Assembly: GCA_036505635.1 (NCBI GenBank)
Contig: DASXTC010000026.1
Span: 1 to 64,000, forward strand
Direction: 5' to 3'
Origin: DASXTC01 sp036505635
GTDB taxonomy: Bacteria > Acidobacteriota > Polarisedimenticolia > JACPZX01 > DASXTC01
DNA length: 64,000 bases
Below, one piece after another: positions 7,059-14,987 of the stretch. Numbering within the stretch: position 1 is the first letter of the stretch; each line of letters starts with the position of its first letter. Under the pieces are notes generated by a model. That model was not told where the DNA came from, did no database searches, and saw nothing but the letters and a program-made list of their open reading frames with translations. The position numbers and the translations under genes are program-made.

Positions 7059-7138
7059 CTGGACCGGGCGCCGCATTACCGTTTCTCGCGACATCCAGCT
7101 CCTGCAGTGGCCCCGGCAGGTGAGCGTGGGGGTTCGAC
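7039..7138 (+). repeat. attC-like site, weak
   Basis: TGCTAAC (7039-7045), inside the end of the dehydrogenase gene, and GTTCGAC (7132-7138) lie in contexts like those of the better sites. The right end reads GGTGAGCGTGGGGGTTCGAC against GGTGAGCGTGGGCGTTAGCC at 753-772. The core bases are imperfect on both sides, so this may be a decayed attC. Confidence 0.45.
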
Positions 7139-7168
7139 AGACGGGTCCGGAGCTGACGCGGAGGTGGG

Positions 7169-7978
7169 GTGGTAACTCGACAGCGCTCAACGATGCACGC
7201 AATCCGCTACGGGCCATCCGCTGACCAGGAGGCGGACCTGCACCTTCCCGCGACGCCACGGCCGCCCGTCGTCTGCTTGCTGCACGGCGGGTTTTGGCGG
7301 ACGCCCCACGGACGCGATCAGATGACCGCCATCGCCGACGATTTGGCCTGCCGCGGCCTCGCCGTCTGGAACCTGGAATACCGTCGGTTGGGAACCCCCC
7401 GGGCTGAGTGGCCGGCAACGATGGACGATGTCGCCGCGGGCATCGACCATCTCGCGCAGCTTTCGGTCCAGGGCGTCGATCTCGATCTTGACCGAGTCAC
7501 AGTCATCGGCCACTCCGCCGGCGGGCAACTTGCTTTGTGGATCGCTGGGCAGAATCGTTCTCGAAGCGCCCAATCACCACGGGTTCGTGTGCTGGCCGCC
7601 GTCGGGTTGGCGCCGATAGCTGACCTCGCGCACGCGTATGAGATCAAGACTGGAGGTGAAGCGGTGGCGGAGCTGATCGGGGGGACTCCGAGCCAGCAGC
7701 CGGAGAGATGTCGGGCAACCTCACCGATAGAGATGCTCCCGCTGCGCGTCAGGCAGCTTATACTCCATGGCACCGCCGATGATGTGGTTCCCATCGATCT
7801 CTCGCGCCGCTACTTGCGGGCAGCGGAGGCAGCCGGCGACACCGTTGAGCTCATCGAATTGTCGGGCACCGGGCACATGGAGTACCTCGACCCAGGCAGC
7901 GAGGCCCATGCGACCCTCTGTCGCTGGCTGTTGGCATCCACGAGCGAGCGCACAATCGATGAGCCGCGGTACTCGTAG
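7169..7978 (+). CDS. Alpha/beta hydrolase (esterase / kynurenine formamidase-like)
   Basis: A 269-residue alpha/beta hydrolase of the BD-FAE/dienelactone-like type. CLLHGGFWRTPHGRDQ gives the oxyanion HGG motif, VIGHSAGGQLAL the nucleophile Ser, LHGTADDVVPIDLS the acid and GTGHMEYLDP the His. HGGFW and the short cap resemble kynurenine formamidases and small esterases. A GTG at 7169 has GGAGG 4 nt upstream; an ATG at 7193 is the alternative start and loses eight residues. No signal peptide is seen, so it is probably cytoplasmic. Confidence 0.82.
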   Translation: MVTRQRSTMHAIRYGPSADQEADLHLPATPRPPVVCLLHGGFWRTPHGRDQMTAIADDLACRGLAVWNLEYRRLGTPRAEWPATMDDVAAGIDHLAQLSVQGVDLDLDRVTVIGHSAGGQLALWIAGQNRSRSAQSPRVRVLAAVGLAPIADLAHAYEIKTGGEAVAELIGGTPSQQPERCRATSPIEMLPLRVRQLILHGTADDVVPIDLSRRYLRAAEAAGDTVELIELSGTGHMEYLDPGSEAHATLCRWLLASTSERTIDEPRYS

Positions 7979-8000
7979 ACCTCAATCGTCGGAAGGAAGC

Positions 8001-8870
8001 ATGTTGTTTCGCTGCCTCATGGCAGGCATCGTCCTTGTTCTGACCCCGCTCACCCCCAGTCGGCTCGTCGCCGAGCAAGGCGGCCAGTTGCTCCGCGTTC
8101 CTTCAAAGGACGGGACGCTCATAGCTGTTGAGTGCGCAGGCTCGGGTCCCAGCCTCGTGATCGTCCACGGCGGCATCGGCGACCGCACTCGGTGGACGCC
8201 GATGTTTCCACTGCTTTCGTCGCGCTTCACAGTCTGCGCGATGGACCGCCGCGGTCATGGCGCAAGCGGCGACTCGCCGGGTTACACGATCCAGAAGGAA
8301 GCCGAGGACATTGCTGCGGTCGTCGACGCCCGACCAGACCCGGTATTCCTGCTAGGACATTCATACGGTGGCGTCTGCGCCCTGGAGGCTGCGTTTCTCA
8401 CGAAGAGGATCTCGAAGCTGCTGTTGTACGAGCCGCCGCTACAGGAGCGCGTCGATCTGGCCCTTGTCGACAGGATCGAAAAGATGATCCAGGCGGGCGA
8501 GCGAGATCACGCGGTCGAGACATTCTTGCAGGAGGTCGTGAGAGTCTCGCCCGGCGAGGTGGCCGCGATGCGTAATCGACCGGCCTGGAGTGGCTTGGTG
8601 GATTCGATCGAGTCGCATCCTCGTCAGATGCGTGCGCTTGCCGGCTACCGATTCGATGCCGCCCGTGTGAGCACGCTGATCGTGCCCACACTGCTCATCA
8701 GGGGCGGCGGCACCTCGATGCCGGATGTAAAGCGGGCGTTCGACAGCTTGATGGCATCCCTGCCAAACCGGACGGAAGTAGTCCTCCAGGGTCGGCACCA
8801 CAATGCGATGGACACCGGTCGCGAGCAACTGGCTGAGGCAATCACGAGTTTTCTGCTCGGCACCAGATGA
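8001..8870 (+). CDS. Secreted alpha/beta hydrolase
   Basis: A 289-residue alpha/beta hydrolase with an N-terminal signal (MLFRCLMAGIVLVLTPLTP). The fold motifs are IVHGGIGDRTRW, DRRGHGASGDSPGY, LLGHSYGGVCALEAAF (nucleophile Ser) and a final QGRHHNAMDTG (probable catalytic His). Lid-domain length fits epoxide hydrolase/esterase-like members; the substrate is unknown. GGAAGG lies before the ATG at 8001. It overlaps the following SRPBCC gene by 4 nt (ATGA), so the two probably form one two-gene unit, unusual but known in cassettes. Confidence 0.82.
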   Translation: MLFRCLMAGIVLVLTPLTPSRLVAEQGGQLLRVPSKDGTLIAVECAGSGPSLVIVHGGIGDRTRWTPMFPLLSSRFTVCAMDRRGHGASGDSPGYTIQKEAEDIAAVVDARPDPVFLLGHSYGGVCALEAAFLTKRISKLLLYEPPLQERVDLALVDRIEKMIQAGERDHAVETFLQEVVRVSPGEVAAMRNRPAWSGLVDSIESHPRQMRALAGYRFDAARVSTLIVPTLLIRGGGTSMPDVKRAFDSLMASLPNRTEVVLQGRHHNAMDTGREQLAEAITSFLLGTR

Positions 8871-9325
8871 GATCCCTCGAAGCTGCGATCGAGATTCGCG
8901 CGAGCCCCGAGGCGGTGTTTGATCTCATTCACGATTACGCGCGACGGCTCGAGTGGGACCCTTTTCTGAAGGAGGCATGTCTTCTCGAGGGAGCGGTGTT
9001 GGCCGGTCTCGGGGTCACAACTCGATGCACTGCCCGGAATGGGTTCGCCGGCCTTGCCATGGAGACGGTTTACGTCTCTTTTGATCGGCCGAAGGTCGCT
9101 GCGGTGAGAATGACGAAGGGACCTGCAGTGCTCGAGACCTTCGCCGCCAGCCTCCGTCAGGAGGACATCGGGTTCGGAATGACTCGCGTAACTTATCGGT
9201 TCAATTTCTCCACCAGGCCTCGCTGGCTCCGGGCGATCGCAGGCCCAATCACGTCGGTTCTTTTCCGGCGGGAGGTGCGGCAGAGGCTCGAGGCGCTCAA
9301 GTCCTACCTGGAGCGCTCACGATGA
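8867..9325 (+). CDS. SRPBCC (START-like) family protein
   Basis: A 152-residue protein of the polyketide cyclase/START-like fold. The N-terminus AAIEIRASPEAVFDLIHDYARRLEWDPF is the typical opening strand, helix and W-DP-F segment. It has no catalytic signature; the fold binds hydrophobic ligands. It is translationally coupled to the hydrolase before it (ATGA overlap), suggesting a shared pathway or ligand (inference). Confidence 0.8.
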   Translation: MRSLEAAIEIRASPEAVFDLIHDYARRLEWDPFLKEACLLEGAVLAGLGVTTRCTARNGFAGLAMETVYVSFDRPKVAAVRMTKGPAVLETFAASLRQEDIGFGMTRVTYRFNFSTRPRWLRAIAGPITSVLFRREVRQRLEALKSYLERSR

Positions 9326-9352
9326 CCCGCGTTTCCCGTCTCGCCGAGCCTG

Positions 9353-9874
9353 ATGCTGAGTGCTAGTCGCCTTCCGACCGTTCCGAAGAGGCTGTTCACA
9401 CTGCTTGTGTCCTTTGTGTTTACTGCCGGCGGCATCTGGATGATCGCCTCCGGCGAGTCGTCGGGTTGGTTCGTTGCAGGTTTCTTTGGTCTGTGCCTCC
9501 TGGTCCTCATCCTTGAACCGTGGTTGCCAAAGCCTCAGGTTTCCTGCAATTACAAGTTATTGATCACGGCAGGCGAGATCGCATGCGAGCACCCGAAGAG
9601 AAAGCGTGAGTCGATCAGATGGGAGGAGGTGAACCGGATCTGGTACGTAACGACATCCGATGGCCCACGGTTCCCCGACGAGTGGATTCTCCTCGAAGGA
9701 GATCAGGAAGGTTGCTCGTTCCCAACCGAGGTAGCGAACATCGATGCCTTCTGGGATGAACTGGAAAAGCGGTTTCCGGGCTTCGATTATGGACCCGTGA
9801 TACGTGGTGGCACAGACTATGCCAAGCACCTCTGTTGGGAGAGGCAGCGGCCAACCATTGCAGGAGAAGACTAA
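9353..9874 (+). CDS. Membrane protein of unknown function
   Basis: A 173-residue protein with two adjacent transmembrane helices near the N-terminus (RLFTLLVSFVFTAGGIWMIA and WFVAGFFGLCLLVLILEPWL). A soluble part follows, with SIRWEEVNRIWYVTTSDGP and DEWILLEGDQEGCSFPTEVA, resembling the PH-like strands of YcxB-type proteins. No catalytic motif is seen. The following 134 bp (9875-10008) contain a short rightward frame ending LEDLKKIHQQPNRVRYVRRL...PEPG, which has no visible start and may be the tail of a lost gene. Confidence 0.65.
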   Translation: MLSASRLPTVPKRLFTLLVSFVFTAGGIWMIASGESSGWFVAGFFGLCLLVLILEPWLPKPQVSCNYKLLITAGEIACEHPKRKRESIRWEEVNRIWYVTTSDGPRFPDEWILLEGDQEGCSFPTEVANIDAFWDELEKRFPGFDYGPVIRGGTDYAKHLCWERQRPTIAGED

Positions 9875-10008
9875 GGAGCCCCTATTCGGGGTGAAGCTCG
9901 AGGACCTGAAGAAGATCCACCAGCAGCCGAACCGTGTGCGCTATGTGCGGCGCCTCGCGTTGCCAGAACCCGGCTGAAGTAAGACCCACGACGAACTGGA
10001 GAATTCAG

Positions 10009-10383
10009 ATGCCACCTAAGCTCGGAAACGGCAAGATCTGCAACCTGGAGATCCCCGCGATTGACGTCGCTCGTTCGTCCGCGTTCTACGAGGCCGTCTT
10101 TGGCTGACATGTCAGGCGGCGAGGTGACGGGCAGCTCGCCTTCGACGACGCTGTTGGTGAGGTCAGCGGGGCCTGGGTGACCGGCCGGCCGCCGTCGCCA
10201 CAACCCGGACTCTTGATTTACATCATGGTCGACAACGTGGCCGCGACGGTGAGCGCGGTCGCCGCAAACGGTGGCGAGATCGTCCAACCCATAGGCGTGG
10301 ACGCTCCGGAGGTTACAGCCCGGTTCCGGGATCCGGCCGGGAACGTCATAGGTCTCTATCAGGATCCAAGTCGCACGACTTAG
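10009..10383 (+). pseudogene. VOC family gene interrupted by an in-frame TGA
   Basis: Read straight through, 10009-10383 encodes a normal VOC protein of about 124 residues: KICNLEIPAIDVARSSAFYE then AVFG-stop-HVRRRGDGQLAFDD, GLLIYIMVDNVAATVSAV and RDPAGNVIGLYQDP. The single TGA at 10105-10107 falls exactly where the family has Trp (FGW). One TGG to TGA change would explain it, and the frame is otherwise intact. TGA is the ordinary stop of many other genes here, so recoding is unlikely. An internal GTG at 10177 could start only a fragment lacking half the fold. Confidence 0.8.
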
Positions 10384-10406
10384 GCGCGATCCGTGAGGCC
10401 ACACGC

Positions 10407-10829
10407 ATGGATGACTCTGGCCGCCAAGGATGGCTCAGCGCCGCGATGCTCGTCGGCGTGCTCTACCTCGCCGTTGGTATCACAGCCTCCACACTTGCCG
10501 GGCCGGCCGCGTCCGATCAGGAGCGATTCTTCTGGCGGTTTTCCGCCTATGTCATCAGCGCTGTGCTGTTCGCGGCCCACATAGCCCATGAGCGCTTCCG
10601 AATCCGTAACACGGCGCGACCAACGGCATGGCACGCGTCCGTGGCCGTCGCTTTCGGTGCCTTCGGGCTTGCGCTCGTGGCCAACATTCATGACCTGGGG
10701 TCAGCATCGGGATATCGACCTCGAATGCTCATCGCCCTGGTAGCCTGGCCGCTTCTGACCGCCGCGCCGGCGTTCATCGTAGCGCTGGTGGCAGCCGCTG
10801 GCCTTGGCGTGAGGCGGCGGCGCGTCTAG
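10407..10829 (+). CDS. Four-helix membrane protein, unknown function
   Basis: A 140-residue protein with about four transmembrane segments: SAAMLVGVLYLAVGITASTL, FSAYVISAVLFAAHIAHERF, AWHASVAVAFGAFGLALVAN and LLTAAPAFIVALVAAAGLGV, ending in Arg-rich GVRRRRV on the cytoplasmic side. I recognise no family signature. It reads the same way as all cassette genes and follows the broken VOC gene by 23 nt. Confidence 0.65.
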   Translation: MDDSGRQGWLSAAMLVGVLYLAVGITASTLAGPAASDQERFFWRFSAYVISAVLFAAHIAHERFRIRNTARPTAWHASVAVAFGAFGLALVANIHDLGSASGYRPRMLIALVAWPLLTAAPAFIVALVAAAGLGVRRRRV

Positions 10830-10965
10830 GCGAGCAGACTGGCGCGTGTGTCCTACCTACGCGCGTTGGAGCTGACGGGCGCGGCTACCCAGTGATGACG
10901 GCTGCTGGTTACGGTCGGCAGGGACCACAACTCGACGCTGTTCGCCAGACGACTCCTGAGGAATT

Positions 10966-11481
10966 ATGAGACTTGCCCATAACGCTCTCGTGCTCGCCCT
11001 TACATGCTCGGTCCTTTTCGCGGGGAAGAAGGCAGATACAAAGCAGAAGGAGCTGGAAGCATGGGCGAAGTCATTAGACAAAGAATCTGTGCACAAGGCC
11101 GTCATGGCAGCAGAGCTGGACCTCCTCGGTGAAGTGGCTGATAAGACTCGCCCTGTGCTCGTCGTGTACTTCGAAGACCTGGACTACGATGTGTGTCTCG
11201 ACCTCGTGGGATCGCTTCTCGACGCCAAGGACAAGCTGTCCCGTGCCGTTTTCTGGCAGTTCGTTTTCGCAAGCGGCGACTTCGTGGTCCAACATCCGGA
11301 TCAGGCGACCGAGAAGTACGCATACATGCTTGCGGGGCTTGAGAGCGCACTTCGAGGGTACGAGCATGTCCTCGATAGGAAACCGAGGGAGAAGCGTCAG
11401 TTCCTAGACGAACTTCTGGCTCTGCGGACTGAGGGGCGCCTTGGCGAGCACATCCGCGCGAACATGTGCGCGAAGAACTAG
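10966..11481 (+). CDS. Hypothetical protein with signal-like N-terminus
   Basis: A 171-residue protein with a hydrophobic start (MRLAHNALVLALTCSVLFAG) followed by a Lys-rich, mostly helical soluble part (KKADTKQKELEAWAKSLDKE, later REKRQFLDELLALRTEGRL). GAGG lies 5 nt before the ATG. I recognise no family. The 136 bp before it hold no clear gene or attC; GTTGGAG at about 10865 resembles a right core but fails at the last base. Confidence 0.6.
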   Translation: MRLAHNALVLALTCSVLFAGKKADTKQKELEAWAKSLDKESVHKAVMAAELDLLGEVADKTRPVLVVYFEDLDYDVCLDLVGSLLDAKDKLSRAVFWQFVFASGDFVVQHPDQATEKYAYMLAGLESALRGYEHVLDRKPREKRQFLDELLALRTEGRLGEHIRANMCAKN

Positions 11482-11499
11482 GTTGTCTTCCAAGTAGAC

Positions 11500-11585
11500 G
11501 CTGCTCCCGGCAGTGGCCGTCGGGTCCCGCACGGACCCCGACTGCATCCTCGCCCATCGTGGGTTATGCTGGTCGCTGAACAGGA
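11500..11585 (+). repeat. attC remnant, decayed
   Basis: The stretch CTCGCCCATCGTGGGTTATG (about 11549-11568) matches the attC at 135-225 (CTCGCCCACCGCGGGTTATG) with two differences. A hairpin GTCGGGTCC / GGACCCCGAC precedes it. No GTTRRRY follows (CGCTGAAC instead), so the recombination core appears lost. Confidence 0.5.
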
Positions 11586-11615
11586 CGAGCGAACGCGAAC
11601 CCGACGAGGAGGCCC

Positions 11616-12257
11616 ATGACCACGCGCGCTACCCCGGACGTCGATTGCGAGCAACAGCACCCGGGCCTGCCGGTCAGCGACATCCTTGACGCCGTTGACT
11701 TCTACACGAACAAGCTCGGCTTCAAGCTGGCCTTCACCTGGGGCGATCCGCCCGAGATGGCGGGCGTGAACCTGGGCCATGTGCAGGTGTTTCTGGAAAA
11801 GGGCACGCCCAATCCCAAAGGGTGCTCGGTGTACTTCGTCATCGGCGACGCCGACGAGCTCTACGAGTTCCAGCGCGCCAACGGCGTCGAGATCGTGGTG
11901 CCGCCGGAGGACAGGCTCTATGGATTGCGCGACTACAGGGTCCGAGATCTGTACGGGTACGAGCTCTCGTTCGGACATCACCAACTCACCTGCGGCCCAC
12001 CGCTCGAAATCGAGCGGGTGGACGTCCCGGTACGCCTGGAGAAGCGTCTCGCCGCTCTGCTCCACGATCTGGCCGGGCACAAGCGCATGAGCCTGAATAG
12101 CTGTCTCGAAGAAATACTGCTGCACACCTGCGAGCCACTCGGCGATGGCGTCGCCAGCCCGCACACGAAGAAAACGCTCAACCTCATTCAAGAGCTGAAG
12201 AGGAAGCACGGCATCGACTACGACAGCCACGCGAGCTATCGCTTCGTCGAGCCGTAA
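11616..12257 (+). CDS. VOC protein fused to a ribbon-helix-helix-like domain
   Basis: A 213-residue protein. Residues 1-125 are a VOC domain (LPVSDILDAVDFYTNKLGFK, VQVFLEKGTPNPKGCSVYFV, YGLRDYRVRDLYGYELSFGH). After a short linker, VDVPVRLEKRLAALLHDLAG with RMSLNSCLEEILLHT fits a ribbon-helix-helix fold of the CopG/Arc type (strand, helix, turn, helix), and a Lys-rich helix follows. A VOC ligand-binding part joined to a DNA-binding-like part suggests a ligand-sensing regulator, but a dimerisation role is equally possible. GAGGAGG precedes the ATG. This is the last cassette-like gene before the tRNA. Confidence 0.75.
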   Translation: MTTRATPDVDCEQQHPGLPVSDILDAVDFYTNKLGFKLAFTWGDPPEMAGVNLGHVQVFLEKGTPNPKGCSVYFVIGDADELYEFQRANGVEIVVPPEDRLYGLRDYRVRDLYGYELSFGHHQLTCGPPLEIERVDVPVRLEKRLAALLHDLAGHKRMSLNSCLEEILLHTCEPLGDGVASPHTKKTLNLIQELKRKHGIDYDSHASYRFVEP

Positions 12258-12286
12258 GAGGAAGCGAGCCTGTCGTGGTGTTGACG

Positions 12287-12363
12287 TGGTGGGCCCTGGG
12301 TGATTCGAACACCCGACCTTCTGATTCGTAGTCAGACGCTCTATCCAGCTGAGCTAAGGGCCC
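12287..12363 (-). tRNA. tRNA-Arg (anticodon ACG)
   Basis: Read leftward, the cloverleaf is complete. The acceptor GGGCCCT pairs with AGGGCCC, the D-arm is AGCTCAGCTGGATAGAGC, the anticodon stem CTGAC/ATCAG presents ACG in the loop CTACGAA, and the T-arm is GGGTGTTCGAATCACCC. The discriminator is A, and CCA is encoded (12287-12289). The 3' end points toward the cassette array, the side where island integrases usually act. Confidence 0.95.
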
Positions 12364-12479
12364 TGCCGACCGAAAACCCGGACAACCGCTTGAACGAAGG
12401 CGCGAACCTTACCATAGCCCCGCCCGCGGCCGCAACGCGCTCATGGCCCGGCCAGGCTCGCCGCATTATCTTCCACCCG

Positions 12480-13481
12480 ATGGCCCAGCCCGAACGGACG
12501 AACGACCACGCCGGTCCGACCGACGTCCTCATCGTCGGCGGAGGCCCCACGGGACTCTTCGCGGCCTACTACACGGGATTTCGCGGACTCACGGTCAGGA
12601 TCGTCGACAGCCTCGAGGAGCTCGGCGGTCAGGTCGCCGCCATGTACCCCGAGAAGCTCATCTACGACGTGGCCGGCTTTCCGAAGGTGACGGGCCGCGA
12701 CCTGGTGGAGCGTCTCGTCGAGCAGGCGTGCCGCTATGGCCCCGCCATCTGCCTCGGCGAGAAGGTGAGCCTCATGCGCAGCAAGCCCGAGGGCGCCTTC
12801 ACCGTCGTCACGGACCGCGCCGAGCACAGGGCCCGCGCCATCATCATCACGGCCGGCATCGGGATGTTCCAGCCCAGGCGCTTCACGGGGTTCGCCCGTT
12901 TCGAGGGCCGCGGGCTCGCCTACTTCGTCAGGCAGCTCGAGCCCTACCGGGGCCGGCACGTGCTGATCGTCGGCGGGGGAGACTCGGCCGTCGACTGGGC
13001 GCTCAACCTCGAGCCGCTGGCGGCCTCCGTCACGCTGATCCACCGCCGCGATCGGTTTCGCGCCCACGAGGACAGCGTGCGCCAGCTTCGGGCCTCGAGT
13101 GTCGCGGTCCGGACCCCCTACGAGCTGCGGGACGTCCAGGGGAACGGGTCCGTCGAGCGCGCCGTCATCCGCCACAACGAGACGAGCCGGGACGAGACTC
13201 TCGAGGTGGACACCGTCGTGGCCTGCGTGGGCTTCGTGGCCGACGTGGGAACGCTCGCCCAGTGGGGCCTCGACATGGACGAGCACTCGATCGTGGTGAA
13301 CACGAGGATGGAGACGTCGATCCCCGGCATCTACGCCGCCGGGGACGTGACGTCCTATCCAGGCAAGGTCCGGCTCATCGCCACCGACTTCGGCGAGGCG
13401 GCCACCGCCGTGTGCAACGCCGCCCACTTCCTGGATCCATCGGCAGGCGTCTTCCCCGGCCACAGCACCAACAAGGGGTAG
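12480..13481 (+). CDS. Ferredoxin-NADP+ reductase (thioredoxin reductase-like, YumC type)
   Basis: A 333-residue flavoprotein. VLIVGGGPTGLFAAYYTGFR is the FAD-binding motif and HVLIVGGGDSAVDWALNLEP the NADPH motif; GIYAAGDVTSYPGKVRLIAT is the second FAD motif. There is no redox-active CxxC between the halves, which separates it from thioredoxin reductase and fits YumC-type ferredoxin-NADP reductase. DSLEELGGQVAAMYPEKLIYD is typical of this group. It would move electrons between NADPH and ferredoxin, and a small ferredoxin gene lies 1.3 kb downstream at 14767. The ATG at 12480 is chosen because earlier in-frame codons lie in the tRNA. Confidence 0.9.
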   Translation: MAQPERTNDHAGPTDVLIVGGGPTGLFAAYYTGFRGLTVRIVDSLEELGGQVAAMYPEKLIYDVAGFPKVTGRDLVERLVEQACRYGPAICLGEKVSLMRSKPEGAFTVVTDRAEHRARAIIITAGIGMFQPRRFTGFARFEGRGLAYFVRQLEPYRGRHVLIVGGGDSAVDWALNLEPLAASVTLIHRRDRFRAHEDSVRQLRASSVAVRTPYELRDVQGNGSVERAVIRHNETSRDETLEVDTVVACVGFVADVGTLAQWGLDMDEHSIVVNTRMETSIPGIYAAGDVTSYPGKVRLIATDFGEAATAVCNAAHFLDPSAGVFPGHSTNKG

Positions 13482-13511
13482 GGCGCGCCCGCGGCGGCGA
13501 GAGCTCTCCCT

Positions 13512-14690
13512 TCAGCGCGTCTCCACGACGTCGCCCGACTGCACGGCTCGCGTGCCGTCGCTGAGCGGGATCTCGATGTTGACGAAGCGCACCGGGATGC
13601 CGGCCGAGAGGATCGGGTCGGGCCCGTCCGTGACCTGGAAGTGCAGGTGGGGCTCGGTGGAGTTGCCCGAGTTGCCGAGCCGGGCGATCGGCTGGCCCCG
13701 GAGCACGCGATCCCCCTTGGCCACGCGCAGGCTGCCCGGAAGCAGGTGGCCATAGAAGGAGAACTCGCCCCCCTCGTGCTCGATCACCACGTGGTTGCCC
13801 GCGGCGTGCAGGTACCCCTTGGCGAGAAGCCCGGCCTGCATCTCCATCATCCGTTTCTCGTAGGCCTCCGCCGCCTCGCCGGGCTGACGCAGCATCGCCG
13901 CCGCCTCGGGGATCGAACCCTCGACGGAGACGACCACGCCATCGGCCGCCGCGAGCACCTCCTGCCCGTAGGCGTGGTACTCGGAAAGCTTCGAGCCGTC
14001 CCCGCGGTGAGTGGCACCCGAGTCGCCGAGGCGCGCGATGTCCAGCGCGAACTCCTCCGGCACGACCCACCGGCGGTGATGGTGCATCGCCGGGTCGGCC
14101 CCGATGAACCACCGGCCGGCCAGAGGAAAGCCGTACTCGACCTTCGAGGCCTGGACCGCGATGGGGAGCGAACCCTCCGCCTCGATGGCGGTTCCGTCGT
14201 CGAAGTGGCCGAAGGCGCGCAGGCGAAGCTTCTCCGGTGCTCCGGTGAACGCGAAGAACCGGTGGCCGATGAGGAGCGCGGTGCCGGGGGTCAGCCGGGC
14301 CGTCGGAGAGAGGGTCACGCCTTTGCCCAGCAGCAGGTCGGGCTGGAACTGGAATGCGTACTGCTCGAGAAGGCCCCCTTGCTGGAGCGCGGCCCCCTTC
14401 TTCGCCGCCTTCTCAAGGTCGGCCGCGCCGAGCCGGCGAGTCTGGACGGCGGCATCGCCCGCGATGAGGTCGAACTCGACCCGATCGAGCGTGACGGCGC
14501 CGCCGGAGCCGTTCACGATCGCCGCGTTCTGCAGCAGCGCGTCGCCCAGCCCGCGCCGCGCATCCATCTCGTAGGTCCTGAGAGTCCGTTGGGGATAGAA
14601 GCGAACGACGACGGACGGCGCCGCGCCCGCCGCCATCGTCGAGGACAACGCCAGGCAGACCACCAGCCGGATGAAGGTCCGATGCATCAT
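13512..14690 (-). CDS. Secreted M23 family metallopeptidase
   Basis: A 392-residue protein with a signal peptide (MMHRTFIRLVVCLALSSTMA). The C-terminal third is an M23/LytM peptidase: THRGDGSKLSEYHAYGQEVL, AAADGVVVSVEGS, GNHVVIEHEGGEFSFYGHLL, RGQPIARLGNSGNSTEPHLH and a final HLHF zinc/catalytic pair. The first zinc-ligand region deviates from the standard HxGxD, so the ligand there is not certain. The N-terminal 200 residues are a beta-rich domain of unknown role. It probably cleaves peptidoglycan peptides or another Gly-rich substrate in the envelope. Its 3' end faces the reductase gene. Confidence 0.85.
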   Translation of the reverse strand: MMHRTFIRLVVCLALSSTMAAGAAPSVVVRFYPQRTLRTYEMDARRGLGDALLQNAAIVNGSGGAVTLDRVEFDLIAGDAAVQTRRLGAADLEKAAKKGAALQQGGLLEQYAFQFQPDLLLGKGVTLSPTARLTPGTALLIGHRFFAFTGAPEKLRLRAFGHFDDGTAIEAEGSLPIAVQASKVEYGFPLAGRWFIGADPAMHHHRRWVVPEEFALDIARLGDSGATHRGDGSKLSEYHAYGQEVLAAADGVVVSVEGSIPEAAAMLRQPGEAAEAYEKRMMEMQAGLLAKGYLHAAGNHVVIEHEGGEFSFYGHLLPGSLRVAKGDRVLRGQPIARLGNSGNSTEPHLHFQVTDGPDPILSAGIPVRFVNIEIPLSDGTRAVQSGDVVETR

Positions 14691-14766
14691 GACACCTCCG
14701 TTCGGGGATGCTCGATCACGCGTCTTTAACGGAGGAGATCCTGGATGGATGCGCGAGCGGGGCGAT

Positions 14767-14979
14767 TCAGGGGTAGATCCTCTCGCCGGTGGTCTCGTCG
14801 AAGAGCTGGATGGCCTCCGTGGGGCACGATTCGGCCGCCTCGATGAGGGTGGCGTCGTCCGCCCCCTTCGCGTTGCGTACGAAGGCCTTCCTCGATCCGT
14901 CCAGCACGAAGACCTCGGGCGCCATCCCGATGCAGTTGGACGCCGCGATACACCGGGACCGATCGACCGTGATCTTCAT
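14767..14979 (-). CDS. Small ferredoxin (3Fe-4S/4Fe-4S type)
   Basis: A 70-residue ferredoxin: MKITVDRSRCIAASNCIGMA, VFVLDGSRKAFVRN, EAAESCPTEAIQLFDE. Only three Cys fit a cluster (CxxxxxC then CP); the usual middle Cys of a 4Fe-4S CxxCxxC motif is replaced, as in 3Fe-4S ferredoxins that serve cytochromes P450. It is likely an electron carrier, and the ferredoxin reductase at 12480 is a candidate partner (inference). The start at 14979 is chosen over an in-frame ATG at 14994 because MKITVD is the usual family start. Confidence 0.85.
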   Translation of the reverse strand: MKITVDRSRCIAASNCIGMAPEVFVLDGSRKAFVRNAKGADDATLIEAAESCPTEAIQLFDETTGERIYP

Positions 14980-14987
14980 GCTGCAAC

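Noticed and set aside
10830..10965. GTTGGAG near 10865 resembles a right attC core.
   Set aside because: The last base does not fit, and no left core or folding arms are seen.
12300..12479. The reductase frame stays open back to 12300.
   Set aside because: Those codons lie in the tRNA-Arg gene and its flank; the family start fits the ATG at 12480.
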